DNA of 36,000 bases from assembly GCA_030141605.1 (NCBI GenBank), contig JAQGDQ010000398.1, forward strand, positions 1 to 36,000. Reading direction: 5' to 3'. How positions within the stretch are numbered: position 1 is the stretch's first letter; every line of letters starts with the position of its first letter. Made by a program: the position numbers and the translations under genes. A model generated the notes under the pieces. The model was not told the origin of the DNA, did not search any database, and worked only from the letters and a program-made list of their open reading frames with translations. Positions 22,786-31,666 of the stretch are shown piece after piece. The DNA is from Tubiluchus corallicola (taxonomy: Eukaryota > Priapulida > Priapulimorpha > Priapulimorphida > Tubiluchidae).

Positions 22786-22861
22786 ATGAAAACAATGGTT
22801 AACTTCAACAGTCATGTGACTTGCCTTACTGTCATTGCAATCTTAATGGACTTAATTGCAG
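22786..22861 (+). CDS. DM13 gene exon 1 (signal peptide)
   Basis: It encodes MKTMVNFNSHVTCLTVIAIL then MDLIA, a hydrophobic signal peptide, and ends G|GTAAGC, phase 1. The first or second in-frame ATG could initiate. Confidence 0.8.
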
Positions 22862-25800
22862 GTAAGCGATTTCTTTGCTAAACTGTTTTAATGTTTGGGC
22901 GTAGTAAATTCATTACTTAATGCTTATATGAATTCGTGAGTGTGATCGAAACAAAGGTCCATTTCGAGATGAAAACGTTTTGTACATAAATTTGTTTTAA
23001 AGAACTAATATATATATATATATTAATTCTTTATTTGTCATTAAAATGGTTCACTCATTATAATAAAATTGAGTAAGCCTCAGCGTAACGTTAAAATAAC
23101 CACACTGTTCAAGACAAATGCGTCCAATGCATACTAAAAAAAACTAAAGTGCAAAACTATATACAATAAATGAACATATTTACAAACACCATATTAAAAT
23201 ATTTTTACAAAACAATATTACAAAAGTACATTAAATTTTACATGACATATTTTACACTATATATACATTTGACATGACACAATTAACAGAAACATGCTTT
23301 ACATTACATAAATTTCAGTCATTACATTTACACTATTTATACATTTGACATTACAAAACTAACATAACACGTATTACATTACATAATTCTTTTAAAAAAA
23401 TTTCATTTTTAATCGTTATATGGAGTCAGGGGCGGGGGTAGATGAAAGTTGAGTCTGTGTAATTAGTATCAGATGCACAATGTGGACGTTGAAACCTGTT
23501 ATATTGATATTCTTTTAATTTCTTTTTAAAGTGGTGGAGAGATTTTATTTGTTTTATTTCACTGGGTAGTAAGTTCCATAAATGTACCCAGTGAGGTATA
23601 AGCTAAACTGCGCTTTCCTTTGGAAACAGTTTTCAGATGTAAATCATCGCCCTGGGACAGACTTCCAAATTTTGTCGCCATAAATTTAGCCGCTGCCACC
23701 ACCGCTGCTGCAGTCTTCACCACAGTATCTCCGTTGCCACGACCATAGCAATTGTTATCATATTACTTCTAACCCCTTCATCGCAATTACCAGCTGTATC
23801 ACGAATTTATCCCCACCACTAACAACAATACCAGCATTCGCTGTCGCTGCTATCACCGCCACCTTCACAAATTACCCTACGATTAATTTGTGAAAGTGGC
23901 GATTAAGACTGCGATTAATAATGTTATTCAAGTTCTTCTATTAATAAGACCTACTTTGTAACTACTTCTCATAATAATCCTAATCACTAAATAATCTACT
24001 TTCATTCATAAAATTCTTCCGTCTTAAAAAATCGTAGTAAATAAATAAAATTGTCATCTCTTGCTGTTACACATCGCCAAAAATAATTTGCAAGTACCAA
24101 TTACTTTTCATTTCTTTACCAAAACCAACGCCACATAGATATAATTATTTTTGTGTTTAGATTTTTTTGTCCCTTTATTGTTTCTTGTAGAATCCTCTAA
24201 TTATCATTGATTGAGTTAATTTGACTACATTAATAGTTATTACTTATCGTTGTCATTTTGTTGCAGTTACTCATCATTCATTTTGTTTTACATGAAGTTT
24301 GGGTCAATGTTTTACTTCATACTTATCGATTTTGGTTTATTGTGTTTTACAAACCTTTTGTTGTTTCCAGAATTGTGTTCTTTTGCTTAGATTCATATAT
24401 GTAACTATTTTCTATTAATTTTTCGTTTTTAGTTTCTTGACAATGTTTACTGATTTTCTTTCTTATTGATTTTGTTATCTGCAGCATCACTGTTTATTTT
24501 CATTTTTATTAAACCTATCTAGCCGTATGAAAGGGCAGGAGACTAGATGACCTTTTGGTCCCTCCCTGGCCTGCTCCATGATTACAATTACTGAATATTA
24601 AACTAAAACTATTGCTGTAAAACTATATTAGAGAAAATAAATGTTGTATGTCTATGATTACCATCGTGTACCAGATTTTCTACATTTTATGAAATCGCTA
24701 TACCTTCCAGATTGTGCTATTATTGCTTCATCCATTTCTTCCAGATTGTTCTGGCAACAGTCGATCATATCAACGTTTAACCCGCTATCGCCCGAAGCAG
24801 GAATTATTTGGACAAAGAATCAAAGAGTTTGTGTCAGTTGTACCACAACACGAGGTGTGTATGGCTATTGGCTAATTGCAGAGACATGATAAATATAATG
24901 TGTTGTTCTACATTTGTCACGCTCATGGTTAATTGTTAATAAAGTGCTTGCGCATTAATGAACTAGTTTAATTATGTTCATGCAATACTCTTATTTATAA
25001 ATAATGTGAGTATCCTGTACATTATAATGCATGTATGCGCGTTGTTAATTTGGCAATACATACTGAAAATTCTTGTTTTATGCATAAAATAATGACGATG
25101 TAAATGATGATATTGATAATATAGGTTTTACATGTCAAATGTAGACCTGCGTTGACTCAAATGTAGATTTAGGTAATCCAAATGTGTCTTGGTAACTCAA
25201 ATGTAGACTTAGGTAGTTCAAATGTATTAACAATGGCTTTCAAGAAATCTTAAGCGTTTTTGGTAAGTCAAATGTTGACACACGTCAAGTCAAATGTGAC
25301 ATTGGTATCTCAAATGTGGATAGGTGTTAAAGTTTAAGGATGTTAAATTTAATCTTCTTTAATTTCAATTTAATAATTGCTCCTAAGTTAAAATAACAAC
25401 GTTATAGGTCTACTAATAGATGCACTATCTTTGGTTTATCTTTTTCTAATTTGCCCTTAAATAACTTAATTACCGATTTATTCAAAGTAATGCATCTACA
25501 TTTGACTTACCTAAGTCACATTTGAGTTACCAAAACACATTCGAAATTCCTATGTCTACATTTGACTTACCCAAGACACATTTGAGTTACCAAAACACAT
25601 TCGAAATTCCTATGTCTACATTTGACTTACCTAAGTCACATTTGAGTTACCAAAACACATTCGAAATTCCTATGTCTACATTTGACTTACCTAAGTCACA
25701 TTTGAGTTACCAAAACACATTCGAAATTCCTATGTCTACATTTGACTTACCTAAGTCACATTTGAACTTTCCTATGTCTACATTTGACGTGTAAAACCTA

Positions 25801-27331
25801 TAATTATGATGGTGACGACGATAACAACAACAACAACTACAACAGACAAACAACCAATATCAGCAGCAACATAAGCAACAGTAATACTGTAATTTAAACT
25901 AACTTTAGGTGTCAGGGGAGATGTTTACGGCTGACAGGCAAGCACTGTGGATACGAGACTTTCACTATACACCAAGCGAATCATGTTATAGTACGTATAT
26001 TGGTGTATGTGTTTCATACAATACACACACTCATTTAATTTATTAGTGAACAAAACACTTTTGTGTGTAAACATTTCCTATGTCTTATGTTGAAACAGGA
26101 ATTAAATGTTCTCCAAAGATATCATTTAGTTCGTAAAAGCAAATCAGAAACACGGTGAGATTGAACGAAATAACCTATGAAACGTCTGAAAGAGTTTTTA
26201 TTTTATTGTAAAGCGGTTGGCAAATCACTGCATTTGCCTCAGCTCCTGCCTGTAATTTTAAAACAGGGGAATGTTTGAGTAAAATTTGTTTAGTGAGGTA
26301 AAACAATGACAAAATGTTGCAAAAAATAACTGAAGTAATAAAATGCATTAGAGGAAAGGATTTTTAGAAAATTAACATAATGGCTCACAAGGAAATGCAG
26401 AAATACAGGCCTACAATTAAATCTAGTTGTTAATTGTTTATTTTTGTAAACGTGTAGATACTATTTACTGTTTAACTTCTACTGTTTCTTTAATTATGAC
26501 GATGGATACCAAAGTGTTGGGATGCATTGTGTGACGTATGATTTTTTTATGTACATTGTATTGTATATTGTATTGTGTTGTTCGTCAATAAGCTATAAAA
26601 CTATGAGCCTGATATTCTGACGGCAATCTAATTAGTTTGAACTTCTGCAATATTTGCCACATGGGGACTTTCATTGCATTACTACAAATGGGTATTAGTA
26701 ATGTTTTCCTTGTAAAAACGAAACAGCTTTGCGCACTTTCCGAAAACCACCCCGTGAGTTCAATTGTCAAACCACGCTTCGCAGCAAGGTACCAAAATTA
26801 GGCAACCGACCAAAATTTGGGGGGATTTTTTCCGTCTTTATTATTAAGAATAACTTCACAACCATTAATCAAATTTTTAACGTTATACTGGTATGACTTG
26901 AGTATTTCTAATTTATGTGACACGGATTGTGGCACCAAATAGTAGCTCAAGATGGATGTTCGGTGCTGCCATCTATGAGTCAGTTTGCTATCCTATTAGT
27001 TGCCATCTATGATCAACTAAATGATAATTAATAAAAGCCGTGAAAAGGCTGATAAAGTTTTTAGATTTTTCCTGTAAATTATTTTGTTGTTTCCTGTAAA
27101 CAACAACTGTCAACCAATCAACGTCGACAAAATTTATGTCTTCATTTTTTACGCAGATGTCCACTTTTGGGTGGGATTAAAGGAAATCGCAGGACCTTTG
27201 CCAGATACAAGCGGCGTGGCAATCACTGACGAACTTGGCAGGTATCTTAACACCAAAACTACATTAATGATAGATCTTCACAGATCATCTTATCATTATT
27301 AGTTTTATCATCATCATCATCATCGTCATCG

Positions 27332-27411
<80 letters not shown>

Positions 27412-30400
27412 TTTGTCGTCGTCGTTGTCGTCGTAGTCATCATCATCGTCATCACCATCATCATCATTGTTATTATTACTTTGATTTTCATTATGATTAT
27501 GAATATCATTGTCATTATTATTGTTACAAATGAGTTAAATATGTACTGTATTGTAGGCTTAACGTACTCTAGCAGTTTCTAGTTAAGACTCGAACCTGTG
27601 ACTTTCGTGTTCGTTCAGTGTTAAATTGTTTTTCAGTGTAGAGCCTTTACGACAATACCAGGGAGAGTCATTCACGTTGGGATTGCCGTATCCGTTGGAG
27701 AACGTAGCATGGCTTTCCGTTTGGTGTTTAGATCATAATGTGGGTTAAAAATCTATCATCTCTAAATGAAAAAAGTGATAATTTTGCAATTTTCATGGCG
27801 TATTTTCCAATTTTCTGTGTTTCTGTGTACTTTTGTAAGCTCTTTTAATACTGACTATGAAAATAATCACAAGTAAATCTTTACCAAGTTGTTGTCACTT
27901 TTTACTATAAAGATTAAAATTAGTTAAAACAATTATTGTTATTTGATACTGAGGAATCTTCACTCAACTACCCAAATACTATACAAGTTGGTTTGGATAC
28001 AAAGCTTCATGTGACATAATAATGTAAATAGAGAAAAATCGAAAGCAAGCGAAATCAATGTCACAAATAAGTAGTAAACGCGAATAGAAGGAGTAGGTAT
28101 AAGCGAAGCAAAGCTGGGCATGGTTAGTAAATTGGTGGGTCACAGAAGGGAAACTGGTTTTAAATAGTTTCCTCTTTTGTGTTCGTTTCTACATCAGAAG
28201 ATTATAATTAACAGATAGATTCCAGTCCTACATAATACGTAATACTTCATACATAATACAGTATGTAGACTTTGCATTGTAAAGGTCCTATTCCTGCTTC
28301 TTGTAGTGTTTTAGATATTTGAATGTTTCAGATTACACCAAGAGAACAAGTTTTTCTAAGTTTAGATGTGGCAGTCATAAACTGCCCATTTCTGCTAATA
28401 AATATAAATTTGAAGAAGTTGATATTAATAGGAGAATGTGTAATTTGTGTAACACGCAAGAGCAGGGTGATGAATTTCACTATGTGTTATATGACCGTAC
28501 TTCCAATATGCCAGGCAAGTGTATATTAAAGCATATTACTGTAGGAGGAAATAAATATAAAGTTCACACTTTGAAGTATGAACAGTTTTTCTCAACTGCC
28601 AATAGAAAAAATTAAATAATTTGGCGAAGTTTGCTAGTGTTAAAATATCAAAATTTCTTTTGCATAAGTTTATTTATTGCTTCCATTTAATATTTTTGTA
28701 AAAAAACGTCTTGCTTGTAATTGTTGGATGTCTCTTCTGCCCTAAAGGGTAATATAGATTTCAATAAATTAGAAAAAAGTGGAAAAATTTGAAATTTATT
28801 GTATGCCGACTGTTTAAAATTAAACAAGTACAGCTAACGCCATTTTGCAGGTTGACATAGCAGGGGTGCTTTTCTTTGACGTCAAAACCCCAGCGCCCAT
28901 TGCTATTCAAAGACCGTTGAAAGGGCAGCATGGAATACGAACTAGAGATGTAGACGTACCAAACCATCAAACAATAATCCTTCGAAGCTTGTACTACGAC
29001 GGGAAAGGACCCAGTAAGTTGACTGAATTAACGATAAATCTGCCTTTAGATTTTTAGTCGCTGTGCTCTGTCTGTACGCTATAAATGCATAGTGCGGGGC
29101 ACCTCTGCGAAGATAGAACTAAAAATACGAAAAATGATACATTTATTAAATGTCCCGGTATCTGTAGTATATATGTCTTTGTACAGTCTTGAAGTTTTAG
29201 TAATTATTCTAGAATAGTTGTTAAATTATCTACATAACATTATATCATACATCTTTTGGCTAATAACAACTGATTTGTACTTCGATGTTATTTCTAAATT
29301 CTGGTAAATATATTCGTTTTAGATACGTTGATAATGAGCAGTTTGTTCGAAACCGGTAGACAATAAATTCCATTTTGATGCAGTTACTTTTATTTGCGCA
29401 CTACATCATTTAGAATTTCACCACGCTGAACAGTAAAATACATTTAAAATTCAAAAATGCATTAAAAATACGTTGAAAAATTAAAAAAAAATTCACCTTA
29501 AAAAGCACAATACCCAAACAAGTGCGTTTTAAGATGCTGTTTAAAAGAATCTAATGAATACATGAATGAGCCAGTTTCTATAAATCACCATGTTTATTGA
29601 GCGACGGTCGTGTCGGCTACTGTAGCCATTATCAAACTATAATCTTGATAGTTTGATAATGGCTACAGTAGCTGAAACGGTCGTCGCTAAATAAACATTG
29701 AGAATCTAATGAGATTGCAGCGCGTACAGCAACAAGTAAGTTATTCCAGAGGCGTGGAGCACAGAGAGAAAAACTTTTTCGCCATGTAATGCTGTATTTG
29801 AAGCTAGCTGATATAAAGTAATTTGTTCATCATCGTTAGAACGAAGTGTTCGGTCTATGTTGCGACGTAACAAAGGATCTATGAGATGTGCAGGTGCCAA
29901 GCCGTATAGTATTTTGTTGGTGATACAAAGAATTTTAAATTTACTTCGGAACTTCATCCGCAGCAACGTAACCATCTTTTTCTGTGATCTATTTTCATGT
30001 TTTGGTAATGAGACTATGGCAATAATCAAGTTTGGATTTAATAAAGCATGTATGAGTTTTTCAGTTGCTTGCTGGTTGAGAATAGGTCTGATTTTTCCAA
30101 TTTTCCACAATGCCAATGTGGCTGATCTGCTAAGGTTTGTTGTTATTAATGAACCTCACCCCATGTCACACAAAAATTTAATTTGCCGAGTAATAAAAAT
30201 TGGAATTTTTAAAAAATCTGAAGTAATGTTTTTGTTTTTGCCTTTAGAAACTCAGTTTATGGCTGGTTCTGGTGAAGTGAATTCAAGAAATGGCTTTAAA
30301 CTGATTAATCACAGAGGCAAATTGTAAGTATGGCAGCAGTTGATTTATTGCTATTGTTATTACTAATGAATGTCATTAGTAATAACAATTATTAATAAAT

Positions 30401-30760
30401 GTTTTATAATTTTACCAACAAATGTTGCTTCCTAGTTTTTTATATCTAACATGATCATATGCAGCAAACTGGCAATTGTTGTAATAGTTTTTGCAATGTA
30501 CAATGATGCAAAAGTCATTCCTAAGTCAGTCAGTCAGCAGGCTAGTTGTTTGAAGCCCGTTGTTCACCTGTACTAGTAATCTGTAATTTTTCTTTGGATT
30601 TTTCACCAGAAACTACGAAACTTTGCCGCAATACAACGGAGAGGACATTACATTGTTGCTTCCACCTGATAAATCTATCTATGACTTCGACTGGATTAGC
30701 ATCTATGACTTGAGATTCAGCACGAGTTTTGCCACCATGCAACTACCATCGATCAAATGA
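22786..30760 (+). CDS. Secreted protein with two tandem DM13 domains, 8 exons
   Basis: Exons: 22786-22861, 24745-24854, 25909-25990, 27157-27241, 27637-27739, 28851-29013, 30248-30323, 30610-30760. All introns are GT-AG and phases chain (1,0,1,2,0,1,2), giving 281 aa. Residues 1-25 are a signal peptide (CLTVIAILMDLIA). DM13-1 is about 57-158 (HEVSGEMF, VHFWVGLKE, YQGESFTLGLP, WLSVWCLDHN). DM13-2 is about 172-281 (QHGIRTR, LYYDGKGP, YNGEDITLLLP, WISIYDLRF). DM13 is known from Skeletor-like and DOMON-associated extracellular proteins, and a conserved Cys is thought to be redox active. Here Cys148 is kept in domain 1 but the matching position in domain 2 is Asp265. No membrane segment follows the signal peptide, so secretion or matrix location is inferred. 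ATG 22786 was chosen; ATG 22795 (ACAATGG) is an alternative. Confidence 0.9.
23007..23700 (-). mobile_element. 3' end of a decayed non-LTR retrotransposon, intron 1
   Basis: On the minus strand a frame reads WNLLPSEIKQIKSLHHFKKK then LKEYQYNRF, the W-N-x-L-P-x-x-I..S..F-K-K-x-L-K ending seen in CR1/L2-type pol proteins, with one frameshift upstream (..VSKGKRSLAYTSLGTFM). A 3' UTR of about 400 bp follows, ending in AATAAA and a (TA)n tail near 23010-23030. Confidence 0.6.
23857..23901. other. 18-bp hairpin in intron 1
   Basis: Arms CGCCACCTTCACAAATTA (23857-23874) and its near-perfect complement (23884-23901, one G-T mismatch position) flank a 9-nt loop. Confidence 0.7.
24745..24854 (+). CDS. 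DM13 gene exon 2
   Basis: After acceptor TTCTTCCAG it completes Asp26 and encodes CSGNSRSYQRLTRYRPKQEL then FGQRIKEFVSVVPQHE, leading into DM13-1. Donor GTGTGT, phase 0. Two similar CCAGATT acceptors lie 34 and 70 nt upstream, but only this one keeps the DM13 frame. Confidence 0.78.
25120..25802. mobile_element. Inverted-repeat element with 60-bp tandem repeats, intron 2
   Basis: 27-bp ends (25120-25146 and 25776-25802) are reverse complements with one mismatch, centred on GGTTTTACA.GTCAAATGTA. The right arm holds more than four 60-bp tandem units (25494-25770, unit includes ACATTTGAGTTACCAAAACA). The left arm holds degenerate inverted versions (GTAACTCAAATGTAGACTTA). This resembles fold-back elements whose termini are arrays. 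The plus-strand 90-codon frame across it is an artefact of a repeat length divisible by three. Confidence 0.85.
25909..25990 (+). CDS. DM13 gene exon 3
   Basis: Acceptor AACTTTAG. It encodes VSGEMFTADRQALWIRDFHY then TPSESCY, the first strands of DM13-1. Donor A|GTACGT, phase 1. The usual D-G-x-G-P turn is replaced by TPSES. Confidence 0.85.
27157..27241 (+). CDS. DM13 gene exon 4
   Basis: Acceptor TTTACGCAG completes Asn90. The exon encodes VHFWVGLKEIAGPLPDTSGV then AITDELG, the F-W-V-G strand of DM13. Donor AG|GTATCT, phase 2, is the weakest donor of the gene; read-through gives a stop after 20 codons. Confidence 0.85.
27307..27470. repeat. (CAT)n microsatellite, intron 4
   Basis: Roughly 50 CAT/CGT triplets lie between exon 4 and exon 5. 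The poly-Met minus frame is an artefact. Confidence 0.95.
27637..27739 (+). CDS. DM13 gene exon 5
   Basis: Acceptor TTGTTTTTCAG completes Ser118. The exon encodes VEPLRQYQGESFTLGLPYPL then ENVAWLSVWCLDHN, the Y-x-G-E..T-L-x-L-P and W-x-S-V-W-C motifs that define DM13. Donor GTGGGT, phase 0. Confidence 0.92.
28290..28785 (+). mobile_element. 3' end of a decayed non-LTR retrotransposon, intron 5
   Basis: A plus-strand frame (28319-28615) includes FSKFRCGSHKLPI, RRMCNLCN and GDEFHYVL, the cysteine-bearing C-terminal segment common to several animal non-LTR pol proteins. It continues into CTTCTGCCCTAAAGGG and AATAAA near 28763. It has no RT core and lies in the same orientation as the host gene. 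Confidence 0.65.
28851..29013 (+). CDS. DM13 gene exon 6
   Basis: Acceptor CATTTTGCAG. It ends DM13-1 (VDIAGVLFFDV), gives a short linker, and starts DM13-2 (QHGIRTRDVDVPNHQTIILR, SLYYDGKGP). Donor A|GTAAGT, phase 1. Confidence 0.9.
29495..30140 (-). mobile_element. Decayed CR1/L2-like retrotransposon 3' end, intron 6
   Basis: The minus strand reads ..IGKIRPILNQQATEKLIHAL.., KFRSKFKILCITNKILYGLA, HLIDPLL and (after a shift) APRLWNNLLVAVRA..SLDS. After a 155-bp insertion it continues SLDSFKQHLKTHLFGYCAF and stop. These match the thumb/C-terminal part of CR1/L2-type pol proteins. Several frameshifts are present. Confidence 0.7.
29558..29700. mobile_element. 143-bp palindromic insertion with 12-bp target duplication
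   Basis: AGAATCTAATGA occurs at both 29546-29557 and 29701-29712, and removal of one copy plus the insert restores the retrotransposon frame (SLDSFK). The insert holds two 51-nt arms (29590-29640, 29648-29698) with 5 mismatches and a 7-nt loop. On plus, the right arm reads TTGATAA, stem GGCTA-CAG-TAGCT, then GAAACGGTCGTC, the layout of a type I hammerhead ribozyme with a minimal helix III. The CUGAUGA core is altered. The minus-strand arm is similar but has GACAC for GAAAC. Confidence 0.75.
30248..30323 (+). CDS. DM13 gene exon 7
   Basis: Acceptor TTTGCCTTTAG completes Lys207. The exon encodes TQFMAGSGEVNSRNGFKLIN then HRGK. Donor TT|GTAAGT, phase 2, the same phase and site as exon 4 of domain 1. 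Confidence 0.88.
30353..30389. other. 17-bp perfect hairpin just after exon 7 donor
   Basis: ATTGTTATTACTAATGA and its exact complement flank a 3-nt loop (ATG) starting 29 nt after the donor at 30324. It would form in the nascent transcript of the DM13 gene. Confidence 0.8.
30610..30760 (+). CDS. DM13 gene exon 8 (terminal)
   Basis: Acceptor TTTTTCACCAG completes Leu232. The exon encodes NYETLPQYNGEDITLLLPPD, KSIYDFDWISIYDLRFSTSF and ATMQLPSIK, then TGA at 30758-30760. A possible ATTAAA poly(A) signal is at 30862-30867. Confidence 0.92.
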
Positions 30761-30813
30761 TATTTATACTCTTATGCAAAAAGCATTGGTAATATATCCT
30801 ATGTATTAATATG

Positions 30814-31198
30814 GGGTGTTTCAAAAAAGTAAAAAAGCTACTCTTAAATTCTTAACAATGAATTAAAATTTAATAACAGTTACAGCAGGAAACAACTGCC
30901 AATTTTATGGCCGACTCTACGATTCATGGCAATTTTCGTGGCATCTAACTTTCTTTCGTGATTCTACTGCAGCTATTTTAATTTGTAGCCTGTATACAAC
31001 GGTCTTTGCTATATATAGTTAGTTCTACACCTTGATTAGAGTTAGCATGTTAGCAGAAAATAATATAGACTTAAATGTAGACTCCAAAAAACTTCTCAAC
31101 TACTGAGTACGAATTTACCACGAGACTAAAGAATCGTTGGTTATTTTACTGCAAAGAAATCTTGAAATTCGCATTAGCAGGTTACTCCTGAAACACCC
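30814..31198. mobile_element. Possible small DNA-transposon remnant
   Basis: GGGTGTTTCA (30814-30823) and TGAAACACCC (31189-31198) are perfect 10-bp inverted ends about 385 bp apart. There is no clear target duplication and no coding frame. Confidence 0.4.
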
Positions 31199-31200
31199 GA

Positions 31201-31666
31201 CAGGGCAATTCCACAATTAGAGAGACATGACCCTAAAATTTCAATTTGTTTTTTTCCATAATTCTTGTGTTTGACTTAGTAAAAGGCACATTGAAGTTTC
31301 AGGGAAAAGTATTTGTCAGGGTACATGGTTATTCTTAGATACTGAATTCACCACTTTTGGGTGAGTGTACTTTCATGCTATATTTCATTGGCAAAATCTG
31401 TATAATGGTAAAGAAGCTATATATTCAAAATAAATGATGCATTCAATCAGAAGTATCAAATTCATATAGGCAGTGTAGTGCCTTCATGGATTTATATTAG
31501 CAAAATTGACAGATACGTCTTGAAAATGCCAACACAGTTGCCTTTTCCCACCCTCTGCAAGCCACGTAACATGAGTGAGACTTAATATCAATAGATAAAG
31601 AAATCACTTATTTAAAACATGAGAACATCCCTAAAATGTAACATTACTAACCGTGGAATTGCCCTG
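31201..31666. mobile_element. Non-autonomous DNA element with 14-bp inverted ends
   Basis: CAGGGCAATTCCAC at 31201-31214 and its exact complement at 31653-31666 bound 466 bp without coding capacity. The CAGGG ends recall hAT-type elements, but no 8-bp duplication is visible, so the superfamily is open. Confidence 0.6.

Noticed and set aside
25522-25794. 90-codon frame with a 20-residue repeat
   Set aside because: It is produced by 60-bp tandem DNA units and lies inside an inverted-repeat element in an intron.
27285-27515. Poly-methionine frame on the minus strand
   Set aside because: It is a translation of the CAT microsatellite.
27578-27625. Possible tRNA 3' half (GGTTCGAGTC on the minus strand)
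   Set aside because: There is no A box or acceptor stem, and it overlaps the branch-point region of DM13 intron 4.
29857-30327. 156-codon plus-strand frame
   Set aside because: It is the antisense of a decayed retrotransposon remnant for most of its length, then runs into DM13 exon 7, which has its own acceptor and phase.
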